Shown here: positions 44,427 to 53,447 of the stretch, in pieces
How positions within the stretch are numbered: the first letter of the stretch is position 1
Layout of the letters: each line of letters opens with the position of its first letter
Assembly: GCF_025960985.1 (NCBI RefSeq)
Contig: NZ_JAOQMX010000018.1
Location: forward strand, 1-64,000
Direction: 5' to 3'
Length of the DNA: 64,000 nucleotides
DNA from: Flavobacterium psychraerolatum
GTDB lineage: Bacteria; Bacteroidota; Bacteroidia; Flavobacteriales; Flavobacteriaceae
Translations under genes and position numbers: made by a program
Notes under the pieces: generated by a model
Told to the model about the DNA's origin: nothing
The model's input: the letters and a program-made list of their open reading frames with translations, nothing else
Databases searched by the model: none

Positions 44427-44871
44427 AGGGAGTTGAGTTGATTTTACCCCAACCCTAAAGGGAGCAGCAATGCGTTTACCCCAACCCTGAAGGGAGCCGA
44501 AATGTGGAATACAGAAGTGAATATTTCTCCTTTTCCCCCTTTAGGGTTGGGGCAAAAAAGGAGAAATGTGGTTGGATTGCGTTTACCCCGGCCCTAAAGG
44601 GAGTTGGAAGCTTAAAATAGTCGTTAATGTTTCTCCTTTTCCCCCTTTAGGGTTGGGGCAAAAAAGGAGAAATATGGATGGAATACGTTTACCCATACCT
44701 TAAATGTGAGCAGCAATGCGTTTACCCCGGCCCTAAAGGGAGTTGGAAGTTTAAAATAGTCGTTAATATTTCTCCTTTTCCCCCTTTAGGGTTGGGGCGA
44801 AAAAAGGAGAAATATACTTTTCCTTTTCCCCTTATAAGATCGGGGCGAAAAAAGGAAAACACAAGATCTCA
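44411..44871. repeat. Inverted-repeat array B, part 2
   Basis: Left arms lie near 44411 (inside the DUF559 3' end), 44442, 44475, 44581, 44686 (degenerate) and 44720. Right arms lie near 44527, 44634, 44771 and 44820. The right arms keep CCCCCTTTAGGGTTGGGGC almost unchanged, whereas the centres differ: two units have TTAAAATAGTCGTTAAT in place of the ATACATATG centre of part 1. The last right arm ends 20 bases before the next gene. Confidence 0.88.
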
Positions 44872-44890
44872 AAAGAATTTAAAAAAAGGA

Positions 44891-45766
44891 ATGAAAAAGT
44901 TTTTACTATTTATATTAAAATCGTTAGTTGCCATAACAATCATTTTGATTGTTCTTGACTTCGGATACACTAAGATTTATAAGCAATCAAGTTCTCGCGG
45001 AAAAGTCGATCAAGTGTACAGCTCAACAGCCGCTAAGTATGATGTAGTGATTTTGGGATCTTCACGGGCTAATAATCATTTTGTGTCAAAAATGTTTGAA
45101 GATAAAGGACTCAAAACATTTAATTACGGGATGAGCGGTGCGCATTTGTTTGAAGCCGATTTATTGTTGAAATTAATGTTGGAGCGCAACTATCAAATTA
45201 AAAACATTATTATCGAAGTGGATTTAAATTTATCGAATGATAAACGAGCTGATGGAGTAGCTTCTAAATTTTTGCCTTATATTCACGACTCAAATGTGAT
45301 AAGAGAGCAATTCGAAAAAGAAACCGATTTTGACTATTTATATTACGTGCCTTTTTACAGATACATCAAATACGATTCTCAAATTGGATTTAGAGAAGGA
45401 TTTAAAACACTCAATAAAGAGACAACCTCGTTGTTGAACAATCAAGGTTATTATGCTTTGGGGAACAAGAAAAAAATGAAAATGCGCAATGATATTAGGA
45501 GCTTAATGCCATTGGTACCTAATAAATATTATGAAGACATTAAGTTATTGTGTAAAAAAAACAACATTCGACTCATTTCAATAATGACACCCATGTGTGA
45601 AAACACCAAAGGCATGAATTATTTCGAAAAAGTAAAAAAAGCGTATCCTGAAACATATAATTATGAAAATGTAGTAGTCGAAGATAAATATTTTTCGTCT
45701 TGCGGACACATGAATGATATGGGGGCTAAGAAATTTACAGCAGTAGTTATTAATGATTTTTTTTGA
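44891..45766 (+). CDS. SGNH/AlgJ-like O-acylation partner protein, copy 2
   Basis: A 291-aa protein. The open frame reaches back to 44678, but residues there are only translated repeats. The true start is ATG 44891, giving MKKFLLFILKSLVAITIILI as a membrane anchor. The nucleophile block VVILGSSRANNHF is present. At the expected block V it reads SSCGH273MND, so the Asp three residues before His is replaced by Ser, unlike copy 1 (D276-x-x-H279). It may be inactive as an SGNH catalyst or use another acidic residue. Confidence 0.75.
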   Translation: MKKFLLFILKSLVAITIILIVLDFGYTKIYKQSSSRGKVDQVYSSTAAKYDVVILGSSRANNHFVSKMFEDKGLKTFNYGMSGAHLFEADLLLKLMLERNYQIKNIIIEVDLNLSNDKRADGVASKFLPYIHDSNVIREQFEKETDFDYLYYVPFYRYIKYDSQIGFREGFKTLNKETTSLLNNQGYYALGNKKKMKMRNDIRSLMPLVPNKYYEDIKLLCKKNNIRLISIMTPMCENTKGMNYFEKVKKAYPETYNYENVVVEDKYFSSCGHMNDMGAKKFTAVVINDFF

Positions 45767-45832
45767 TATAAATTAGCTTCACATAGGAAGTAGTTATTTT
45801 AGCTTATAAAACAATACCAATTTTAGATAATC

Positions 45833-46981
45833 ATGCACATTGCTTTTCTCACACCCGAATATCCGCATGCCAATATTGCTAATTCTGGAGGTTTAGGTAC
45901 CAGTATTAAAAATTTAGCATCAGCTTTGATTGCCGCTGGTGTACAGGTGACCGTTTTTGTATATGCGCAAAAAAAAACCTTGGTTTTTGAGGACAACGGT
46001 ATTCAGTTTCATTTGATAGAAGACAGAAGCTATAAAGCTTTCAAATGGTTATTGTATCGAAAGTACATTCAGAACTATTGTAATTCGATTATAAAAAAAC
46101 AAAATATTGATTTAATCGAAGCGCCAGATTGGACCGGAATCACTGCATTTATGAAATTTAAAGTTCCGCTGATTATTCGGTTTCATGGTAGTGATACTTA
46201 TTTCTGCCACATAGAGAAAAGGCCACAGAAAAGAAAGAATTTTTGGTTCGAAAAATTAGCTACCCGTGGCGCACAAGCTTTTATAGCACCCACGGCATTT
46301 GCAGGGAGTCTCTCGGCTACATTATTCAATATCCAAAATAAAATAATAAAAACGATACACTACGGTTTAGAATTGTCTTTATTCGAAAATGAAAATCCGC
46401 TTACATTCGATCATGGGATGATATTGTACATTGGAACCATTATTCGAAAAAAAGGAGTTTTTGAATTACCTGCTATTTTGCAAAAAGTAACAGAGCAAAA
46501 TCCTGCAGCAAAGTTAGTTCTAATTGGTATGGATTCAGGTGATATTTCAACCAATAGTCCTTCGACCTGGAAACTTGTAGAGCAAGAATTTAAAAAATTA
46601 GAACTCACAAATTATACGTATTTAGGACAAATAACCTATGACTGTGTTCGCAAGTTCTTGCCACAGGCCAACGTATGTATCTTTCCTAGTTTTGCCGAAA
46701 CACTGGGTATGGTAACCATTGAGTCTATGGCATTACAAAAACCAGTTGTGAATACCAATCTTGGATGGGCACAAGAATTGATGGTCGATGGTCAAAGTGG
46801 TTATCTTGTCGATCCCAAAAATCATACGCTATTTGCACAAAGAATTCTAACCATTTTAAATGATGGTGACTTTGCTGCTCAAATGGGGCGAAAAGCAAAT
46901 GAATACGTAAAAGAACATTTTGATATAAAAAAAATAGCGCAACAAAACATACAGTTTTATAACCAATTTATAAAACGATGA
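45833..46981 (+). CDS. Family 4 glycosyltransferase
   Basis: A 382-aa GT-B enzyme. It has HIAFLTPEYPHANIANSGGL, then GLGTSIKNLASAL at the N-terminus, LIEAPDWTG in the middle, LYIGTIIRKKGVFELP at the second domain, and the EX7E motif E289-TLGMVTI-E297. It opens the last GT block after about 66 bases and overlaps the next gene by 4 bases (ATGA). Confidence 0.88.
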   Translation: MHIAFLTPEYPHANIANSGGLGTSIKNLASALIAAGVQVTVFVYAQKKTLVFEDNGIQFHLIEDRSYKAFKWLLYRKYIQNYCNSIIKKQNIDLIEAPDWTGITAFMKFKVPLIIRFHGSDTYFCHIEKRPQKRKNFWFEKLATRGAQAFIAPTAFAGSLSATLFNIQNKIIKTIHYGLELSLFENENPLTFDHGMILYIGTIIRKKGVFELPAILQKVTEQNPAAKLVLIGMDSGDISTNSPSTWKLVEQEFKKLELTNYTYLGQITYDCVRKFLPQANVCIFPSFAETLGMVTIESMALQKPVVNTNLGWAQELMVDGQSGYLVDPKNHTLFAQRILTILNDGDFAAQMGRKANEYVKEHFDIKKIAQQNIQFYNQFIKR

Positions 46982-48516
46982 TTATAGTTTACCATCAACA
47001 TAATAAGGTGTCTCGTGTACAAAGGGACACAAATGATATTGCTTTCGATTCCAAAAAATCAATTGCAGCAATTTTATTTCAAAATGCAGCAGCTTTTCCA
47101 GAAGAGCAATTGATTTGGTGTGACGAAAAATATGCTCCGTTTTTAAATATCGAAAAGATAGGTAGTTTGTGTCATCATCAAAAAATAATGATGAGCTACG
47201 GAGAGCAGCAAAATCTTTTTCTACAAAGGGAAATGGGATATATTGAACAATCACCATTTTTGAAAATAAACAAAAAAGTGCGTTATCCTACTTGGATCAT
47301 GAGCACGACTGTGGGCGTTATCCATGCATCGGCCTTAACTGTTTTTGAAGGTAAAATTAGTGCTGATGCTGATTTTGAGTATTTCCTGAATTCAGTGGCT
47401 AAAATCGGAATGCCAAACGGACTTTTCTGCTATTCTGAACCGCAGTTATTGTTCAAGACAGCATTGAAAAATAAGCAAGTTGCTATAAGTAGTTTTACTT
47501 TATTTCGTTTTGTAAAACAGCATTTTAAAAAACGTTGGTTGTTTTTGCTACTGGTTAATCTTATTATTTTCGAAAAGAGTTTTCCACTACTTCCTTTTTT
47601 GAGTGCTTTCTTTTTTCAGAGTCGAATGCAACCCTCCATTAGTTTCGTGAATTTGGAGATTCAGTCGTCTAATGTTGTAAGCCAAAAGGATGTCACAATT
47701 GATGTAATTATCCCAACAATTGGCCGTAAAAAATATTTGTATGATGTACTACAGGATTTGGCAAAGCAAACGCTATTGCCCACCAATGTAATTATAGTAG
47801 AACAAAATCCAGAACTAGGCAGTGTTTCTGAACTAGATTATCTCACCACAGAAACATGGCCTTTTTTTATAAAACATACCTTTACACATCAGGCAGGTGC
47901 CTGCAATGCACGGAATCTAGCATTGGATCAAGTAACGAGTGATTGGGTTTTTCTTGGAGATGATGATAATCGTTTTGATGCCGGTTTAATTGAGAAAATG
48001 TTTCAAAAAGCAGCGCAATATGGAACCACTGTGGTAACTACCAACTATATTTTAAAGGAGGAAGTGCAAGAATTCAACATCATTCATCAATCGGGAATCT
48101 TTGGTTCAGGCAACAGTTTTGTAAAGACCTCGGTACTACAAGACATTCGTTTTGACAATGCTTTAGAATTTGGTTACGGCGAAGATACCGATTTCGGGAT
48201 GCAATTGCGCAACCATGGTCAGGATGTGATTTATTTTCCTTCCTTAAAAATAACACATCTCAAAGCACCTATTGGAGGTTTTAGAACTCCTTTTGTACAA
48301 AAATGGGACACTGAAAAAATACAACCCAAACCATCGCCCACTGTAATGTATGTGTATAAAAAACATTTTACACAGGAACAAGTAAAGGGTTATCAATTGA
48401 TTTTATTTCTAAAATTAATTAAAAGAGAAAAGGTTCGAAACTTCTTCGCTTTCTATAAAGAATTTAAAATAAAGTGGAACGCTTCACTGTATTGGGCAAA
48501 TCAATTATCTTCATGA
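46978..48516 (+). CDS. Two-part glycosyltransferase: unassigned N-terminal region plus GT2 domain
   Basis: A 512-aa protein. The GT2 domain starts near residue 240 (TIDVIIPTIGRKKYLYDVL) with VEQNPELGSVSE, QAGACNARNLAL and the donor motif D328-D329-D330, then FGYGEDTDFGMQLRNHG. The first 235 residues have no motif I recognise. They include a hydrophobic stretch at about 188-210 (WLFLLLVNLIIF) and may be a degenerate GT-A domain or an acceptor-binding part. Both neighbours overlap by 4 bases. Confidence 0.8.
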   Translation: MIIVYHQHNKVSRVQRDTNDIAFDSKKSIAAILFQNAAAFPEEQLIWCDEKYAPFLNIEKIGSLCHHQKIMMSYGEQQNLFLQREMGYIEQSPFLKINKKVRYPTWIMSTTVGVIHASALTVFEGKISADADFEYFLNSVAKIGMPNGLFCYSEPQLLFKTALKNKQVAISSFTLFRFVKQHFKKRWLFLLLVNLIIFEKSFPLLPFLSAFFFQSRMQPSISFVNLEIQSSNVVSQKDVTIDVIIPTIGRKKYLYDVLQDLAKQTLLPTNVIIVEQNPELGSVSELDYLTTETWPFFIKHTFTHQAGACNARNLALDQVTSDWVFLGDDDNRFDAGLIEKMFQKAAQYGTTVVTTNYILKEEVQEFNIIHQSGIFGSGNSFVKTSVLQDIRFDNALEFGYGEDTDFGMQLRNHGQDVIYFPSLKITHLKAPIGGFRTPFVQKWDTEKIQPKPSPTVMYVYKKHFTQEQVKGYQLILFLKLIKREKVRNFFAFYKEFKIKWNASLYWANQLSS

Positions 48517-49304
48517 ACACTACGATACAAATCAGTTTTTTGATAACACATTTTAATCGACCAGATGATTTAAAAAAGTGTTTACAACATATTCATGCAC
48601 TAGGATTGCCTAGCTATGAAATTGTGGTAAGCGATGATTGTAGCACGATAAAAAATCAAGAAGTCATAAAAACAATGGAGATTGACAAACTATTAATTGC
48701 GCCAGAAAACCAAGGTTTGGCAGCTAATATCAACAAAGGTATTGATGCTTGTCGTGGCGAGTATATCATCTATTGTCAAGAAGATTTTATTTTGAAAGCA
48801 GAATTAAAAGAAATTCTACCACAGTGTGTAGATATGATTAAGTCTAATACCGTAGATATGATTCGATTTTATTCCAACGTTAAATTTAGCAAACTAATAA
48901 AGATTTCAAACAAAATACATCTGATACCAAAGTTTTCTTTGCAAAACCTCCATACTAATTACTATCAATATAGTGACCATCCATTTATTATTCGAAAGGA
49001 TTTCTTTATCTTATTTGGTTATTATTTAGAAAACACATCAGGAGATTATGGAGAAACGGAGTACGCGATTAGAATGATGCGTTCAAAATCTAAAATAGGA
49101 TTATTAATTGATAACGTAACATCAAATATTTTAGGAAGTAATTCTGTAATTGATCGCGTGCAGACTACAAAAAATAACCGTTTCAACGGGCAGAAACAAA
49201 TTCGAAGATTTGCACGTACATTACGATTGTATTTTGAATGTCTATTGTATGACAAAAGAAAAAGAGGATTGCGAACCTATACTAATTTTCGAAAATTAAA
49301 ATAG
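48513..49304 (+). CDS. Family 2 glycosyltransferase
   Basis: A 263-aa GT-A protein. I start at 48513, where ATG overlaps the previous stop, rather than 48474. It has ISFLITHFNRPDDLKKCL, VVSDDCSTIKN, ENQGLAANINKGI and YCQE-D91-F at the DXD position, so only part of the acidic set is present. The C-terminus is basic (KKNNRFNGQKQIRRFARTL). Sugar unknown. Confidence 0.82.
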   Translation: MNTTIQISFLITHFNRPDDLKKCLQHIHALGLPSYEIVVSDDCSTIKNQEVIKTMEIDKLLIAPENQGLAANINKGIDACRGEYIIYCQEDFILKAELKEILPQCVDMIKSNTVDMIRFYSNVKFSKLIKISNKIHLIPKFSLQNLHTNYYQYSDHPFIIRKDFFILFGYYLENTSGDYGETEYAIRMMRSKSKIGLLIDNVTSNILGSNSVIDRVQTTKNNRFNGQKQIRRFARTLRLYFECLLYDKRKRGLRTYTNFRKLK

Positions 49305-49309
49305 CTATC

Positions 49310-50329
49310 ATGATTAAACTTTATACAGATCAATCGTTTTTGACCGAAGCAAATAGAAAAGTAGTTTTTCCACTTCTATTTGATCTGTGGTATTTGCCCA
49401 ATACTGTTTTATTAGAAAAATACCAATTGGTAGACTCCGTAGAAAGTTGTGATATTGCAGTTATACCTGTAGATTTGGCTCATTATGGTATGACAAAAAT
49501 GATACATAGTTTTATACAAAAAGCACTTCACGCCAAGAAAATGGTTTGGGTATATAGTGCGGGTGATTATGGGCAAACACTAACGTACCCCGTGTATACC
49601 TTCAGGCACGGTGGCATTGGGAGTAGACTTGATATGTTAACTTTTGTTTTGCCTGCATTTATTTCAGACCCTTTAAAACACCTAAGTCATAAATTTGAGC
49701 CTTTGAATAAAGAATCAAAACCACAAATAGGATTTGTAGGCCATGCAAATAATTCTGTTTCGAAAAGAATCAAGGAGTTACTTATTTTTTTAAAATATCG
49801 TTTTGATAAAATTACGGCAAAGTTAAAAACAGATGGGCAGCCTTTTTATCCTTCGAGTAGTAAAAGATTTAAGTTACTGCAATTACTGGCAGCTGACGAT
49901 AACATTGATACTGATTTTATTTTTCGAAAAAAATATAAAGGTGGATTTACCAATCAACAAGATAGCAATCAAGGGACTACCGTATTTTTTGAAAATATAG
50001 ATCGAAATCCTTATACTTTTTGTCTGCGAGGCGCAGGTAATTTTTCGGTTCGATTTTATGAAACCTTAGCGATGGGTAGGATTCCATTTGTGATTGACAC
50101 TGATTTTAAGTTACCTTTGAATCATAACATTGATTGGAAAAACTATTGTGTAATTGCTTCAGAAAAACAAGTAGTTCAAAAATTATTGTCTTTTCATAAT
50201 TCAATTTCCGAATCAGATTTTAAAAAAATGCAAGTAGAAAATCGCAATTTATGGCTGAATTTTCTAGAAAGAGAAGCTTATTTTTTACAGGTCTATACGG
50301 TTTTTAAACAAAAAATAAATGAAGTTTAG
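49310..50329 (+). CDS. Exostosin-like (GT47-type) glycosyltransferase
   Basis: A 339-aa protein. The C-terminal half has PYTFCLRGAGNFSVRFYETL, followed by AMGRIPFVIDTDFKLPL. This matches the exostosin family pattern (F-C-L-x-x-x-G, then S-x-R-x-x-E-x-x-x-x-G-x-I-P-V/F-I). Family members add GlcA, Gal or other sugars in eukaryotes; bacterial ones are little studied. The N-terminal half is less conserved. It overlaps the next GT by 11 bases. Confidence 0.78.
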   Translation: MIKLYTDQSFLTEANRKVVFPLLFDLWYLPNTVLLEKYQLVDSVESCDIAVIPVDLAHYGMTKMIHSFIQKALHAKKMVWVYSAGDYGQTLTYPVYTFRHGGIGSRLDMLTFVLPAFISDPLKHLSHKFEPLNKESKPQIGFVGHANNSVSKRIKELLIFLKYRFDKITAKLKTDGQPFYPSSSKRFKLLQLLAADDNIDTDFIFRKKYKGGFTNQQDSNQGTTVFFENIDRNPYTFCLRGAGNFSVRFYETLAMGRIPFVIDTDFKLPLNHNIDWKNYCVIASEKQVVQKLLSFHNSISESDFKKMQVENRNLWLNFLEREAYFLQVYTVFKQKINEV

Positions 50330-51320
50330 TTTAGTCGTTTGTACCTATATGCGTCCGCAAGCTGTTTTGCAACTTTTGCAGTCGGTACAGCTGCAGACTT
50401 TATATCCCAACGAAATTTTAATCATTGACGGGAGTCCTAGCGATGATACAAAAATCATTTTTGATAACAATCATTTTGAAAATTTGGTTTATCGAAAGGT
50501 ATCTCCTGAATTTCGAGGGTTAACAAAACAGCGTAATTTTGGTGTGCAAAATGTAAGTGCGTCTAGTGAAATCATCTGTTTTCTTGATGACGATACGGTA
50601 TTGAAATCACAGTATTTTTTTGAAATTATAGAAGTTTTTAAGCACAATCCAGAGTATATTGGAGTGGGTGGTATATCAATCAATGATTATCTATGGCAAA
50701 CTAAAAAGCCTGATGTCAATTATGATAAAAATAAATTTTATGAATTTGAAGGATATGTCTATCCTGAAGGCCTGCGTAATGTGGTGCGCAACAAACTAGG
50801 CTTATCCTCGGACTTAGGCCCAAGTAGAATGCCTGCTTTTTCACACGGGCGTACTTGTGGTTTTCCGCTCAATGACAAAATCTATGAAGTTGATTTGTTA
50901 ATCGGAATGTCGATGTCCTTTCGAGCTAAATTATTTAAAGAAATCAGTTTTTCAACCTATTTCGAAGGATATGGGTTATATGAGGATGCCGATTTTAGTC
51001 TTCGAGCTTTAAACTATGGCCAGAATGCTATAAGTACCAAGGCGCAATTGTACCACAATCATGAACCTTCGGGCAGACCCAATCAATACCATTACGGCAA
51101 AATGGTGGTTAGAAATGGCTGGTATGTGTGGCGCGTCAAAAATCCAAGCCCAACCTTAAAAGCAAAACTAAAATGGCATTCCATTACGATAGTGTTGATG
51201 TTGATTAGGTATAGTAATGTAGTAACTACAAAGACAAAAAAAGAGGCTTTTACTGAAGCAATTGGTAGAACTGTGGGTTGGTGGAGTTTGTTATTTAATA
51301 AACCTAAAACTATTATTTAA
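50319..51320 (+). CDS. Family 2 glycosyltransferase
   Basis: A 333-aa GT-A enzyme: FSLVVCTYMRPQAVLQLL, IDGSPSDDT, GLTKQRNFGVQNV and the donor motif D90-D91-D92 in FLDDDTVL. FEGYGLYEDADFSLRALNYG carries the later acidic residues, and YHNHEPSGRPNQYHYGKM the His motif. About 30 bases separate it from the next gene, whose composition is more AT-rich. Confidence 0.87.
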   Translation: MKFSLVVCTYMRPQAVLQLLQSVQLQTLYPNEILIIDGSPSDDTKIIFDNNHFENLVYRKVSPEFRGLTKQRNFGVQNVSASSEIICFLDDDTVLKSQYFFEIIEVFKHNPEYIGVGGISINDYLWQTKKPDVNYDKNKFYEFEGYVYPEGLRNVVRNKLGLSSDLGPSRMPAFSHGRTCGFPLNDKIYEVDLLIGMSMSFRAKLFKEISFSTYFEGYGLYEDADFSLRALNYGQNAISTKAQLYHNHEPSGRPNQYHYGKMVVRNGWYVWRVKNPSPTLKAKLKWHSITIVLMLIRYSNVVTTKTKKEAFTEAIGRTVGWWSLLFNKPKTII

Positions 51321-51351
51321 ATTAGAAAACTTAAACTTAAATAAAATATAA

Positions 51352-52332
51352 ATGGTTTACGTATACGCCTTATGTAATGTTTATTATGACTCATTTTATT
51401 TGAAAGGGTTAAAAGAGCTATTTTCTTCCTACGAGTTTAATGTGGATAAATTCCCTAAATTTAGACAAGGAGTTTTTGCTGTTTTAATACAAGAAGACGA
51501 GTTAGATGTCAAATTAATTATTGATTCAGCCGATTCCCCCTGTATTGATGAAGATTCGTTGAAATGGTGTGACGTTTATGGAAAAGTAAACTATATCAGT
51601 TCTAGTATCCCAGAAATTTATGGACAGAGGGTACAACCGATCGGTCCAAGTTTCGGAATAAAAATTTGGAGCTATCCAAACTCTATTTTTATTTCTATAA
51701 TGAATTTTATAAAATGCAAAGAGGCTATATCTAATAAAAGAGAGTTTTTTGCAAATTATTGGCGACAAAATAAGAGATTGCCACTAGAGTGTTATCAATC
51801 TTCACCTACGGCAGATGATTATGTTTTTTTTGCAGGATCAATTTGGAAAAATGAAAGAATGACTAATTTGGCTAGATCTAAGTTTATTGAAGCATGTAAA
51901 AAAAATAATACTATTATCTTTGAAGGTGGATTTGCGCCTAGAAATGATGGTGATAATATGGCATTTGATAATTTAGTTGTTTCCAAAAGATACAGTTTAA
52001 AAGATTATTTAAAAAACACTAAACAATCAACTATTGTTTTTAATACACCAGCAGTTTTATCTTGTCATGGTTGGAAACTAGGAGAGTTTCTAGCTTTAGG
52101 AAAGGCAATTGTCACAACGAAACACATTAATATTCTTCCTGCTGATCTAAGGAATAATGTTGAAGTTGTATATGTTGATGACATTGAATTAATTGAGAAT
52201 GATGTAAAAGCAATTCTCCAAAATAGGAATCGTAGAGTTAACTTAGAGCAAAATGCAAGAACATATTTTGATACCTATTTGGCTCCCAAAAGTGTAATTA
52301 AAAAACTATTGTATCCTGATATTATTTTATGA
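51352..52332 (+). CDS. Putative glycosyltransferase, GT-B C-terminal features only
   Basis: A 326-aa protein that I do not recognise as a named family. The last third looks like a GT-B donor domain: YVFFAGSIWKNERMTNL, then SCHGWKLGEFLALGKAIVTT, where Glu and the G-K-A-I turn resemble the end of GT1/GT4 enzymes. The N-terminal half has no clear motif. It lies among GTs and overlaps the next gene by 4 bases, so a glycosyltransferase role is the best guess. Confidence 0.6.
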   Translation: MVYVYALCNVYYDSFYLKGLKELFSSYEFNVDKFPKFRQGVFAVLIQEDELDVKLIIDSADSPCIDEDSLKWCDVYGKVNYISSSIPEIYGQRVQPIGPSFGIKIWSYPNSIFISIMNFIKCKEAISNKREFFANYWRQNKRLPLECYQSSPTADDYVFFAGSIWKNERMTNLARSKFIEACKKNNTIIFEGGFAPRNDGDNMAFDNLVVSKRYSLKDYLKNTKQSTIVFNTPAVLSCHGWKLGEFLALGKAIVTTKHINILPADLRNNVEVVYVDDIELIENDVKAILQNRNRRVNLEQNARTYFDTYLAPKSVIKKLLYPDIIL

Positions 52333-53447
52333 AATTCCTAATCGTCACACATGTCCCGCACATTACAGCGCAAAATCGATTTTTTGCCTATGCGCCTTAT
52401 GTGAACGAAATGAATATTTGGATTGAAAATGTAGATGAACTTAGTATCCTTGCACCTAAGAGCGTGGAGACTTTGTCGGCGATTGATACCTGCTATGTTC
52501 ATGATCGTATTCAGTTCATTCCAGTAGCGAATTTTGATTTTTTAAATAGTAAAAACAGTTTTTTGGCGGTTACAAAATTCCCTAAAATATGTTGGAAGAT
52601 GTTTAAGGCAATGCAACAAGCAGATCATATTCACCTCCGTTGCCCTGGTAATATAGGATTGCTGGGTTGTTTCGTTCAGATTTTATTCCCAAATAAAACA
52701 AAAACGGCAAAGTATGCAGGCAACTGGGATCCGAAGTCAGCTCAACCATGGACATACAAATTACAATCTTGGTTATTAAATAATAGGTTTTTGACTAGAA
52801 AAATGACGGTGTTGGTATATGGTGAATGGCAAAATCTATCAGCAAACAGTAAACCATTCTTCACCGCCACCTACAGAGAGGCTGAAAAAATAGAAATCCA
52901 AAAGAGAACATTTAAGGGAGCGATAAAATTCCTTTTTGTAGGGACTTTGGTTCAAGGGAAAAACCCATTGTATGCCATACAGTTAGTTGAACAATTACTT
53001 TCGAAAGGAGTATCGGCTACGTTAGAACTATACGGAGAAGGAGTGGAAAGACACATGCTAGAAGACTACATTGTCAAGAACAAATTAGAAAACTCAATTA
53101 CTTTAAAAGGAAATCAAAATAGAGAAATACTCCAGCAAGCCTACCAAAACACTCATTTTGTACTATTACCTTCGGATAGCGAAGGATGGCCAAAAGCAAT
53201 TGCTGAAGGAATGTTTTGGGGCGCTGTGCCTATTGCAACCGCTATTTCTTGTGTGCCGTATATGCTTGATCACGGTCAAAGAGGTATTTTAATCGAAAAG
53301 AATTTAGATAAAGATGTGGTAGCTATTTGTGATCATATTAATAATGTTCAAAAATACCACACCGTTAGTGCCAAAGCATGGGCATGGTCACAGCAATTTA
53401 CTATGGATAGATTTGAAATAGAAATTAAAAAATTTCTCCAATCATGA
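52329..53447 (+). CDS. Family 4 glycosyltransferase
   Basis: A 372-aa GT-B enzyme. The N-terminal domain opens KFLIVTHVPHITAQNRFFAY, a start seen in a Bacteroidota GT4 subgroup. The C-terminal domain has KFLFVGTLVQGKNPLYAIQL, VLLPSDS and the EX7E motif E285-GWPKAIA-E293. It is joined to both neighbours by 4-base overlaps. Confidence 0.87.
   Translation: MKFLIVTHVPHITAQNRFFAYAPYVNEMNIWIENVDELSILAPKSVETLSAIDTCYVHDRIQFIPVANFDFLNSKNSFLAVTKFPKICWKMFKAMQQADHIHLRCPGNIGLLGCFVQILFPNKTKTAKYAGNWDPKSAQPWTYKLQSWLLNNRFLTRKMTVLVYGEWQNLSANSKPFFTATYREAEKIEIQKRTFKGAIKFLFVGTLVQGKNPLYAIQLVEQLLSKGVSATLELYGEGVERHMLEDYIVKNKLENSITLKGNQNREILQQAYQNTHFVLLPSDSEGWPKAIAEGMFWGAVPIATAISCVPYMLDHGQRGILIEKNLDKDVVAICDHINNVQKYHTVSAKAWAWSQQFTMDRFEIEIKKFLQS

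Noticed and set aside
43568..44871. Array B as a CRISPR array
   Set aside because: Same reasons: conserved centres, reverse-complementary arms, uneven spacing and no cas genes.
44678..44890. N-terminal extension of the second SGNH gene
   Set aside because: The extra 71 residues are translated array B repeats (PFPPLGLGRKKE type). The membrane anchor starts exactly at ATG 44891.
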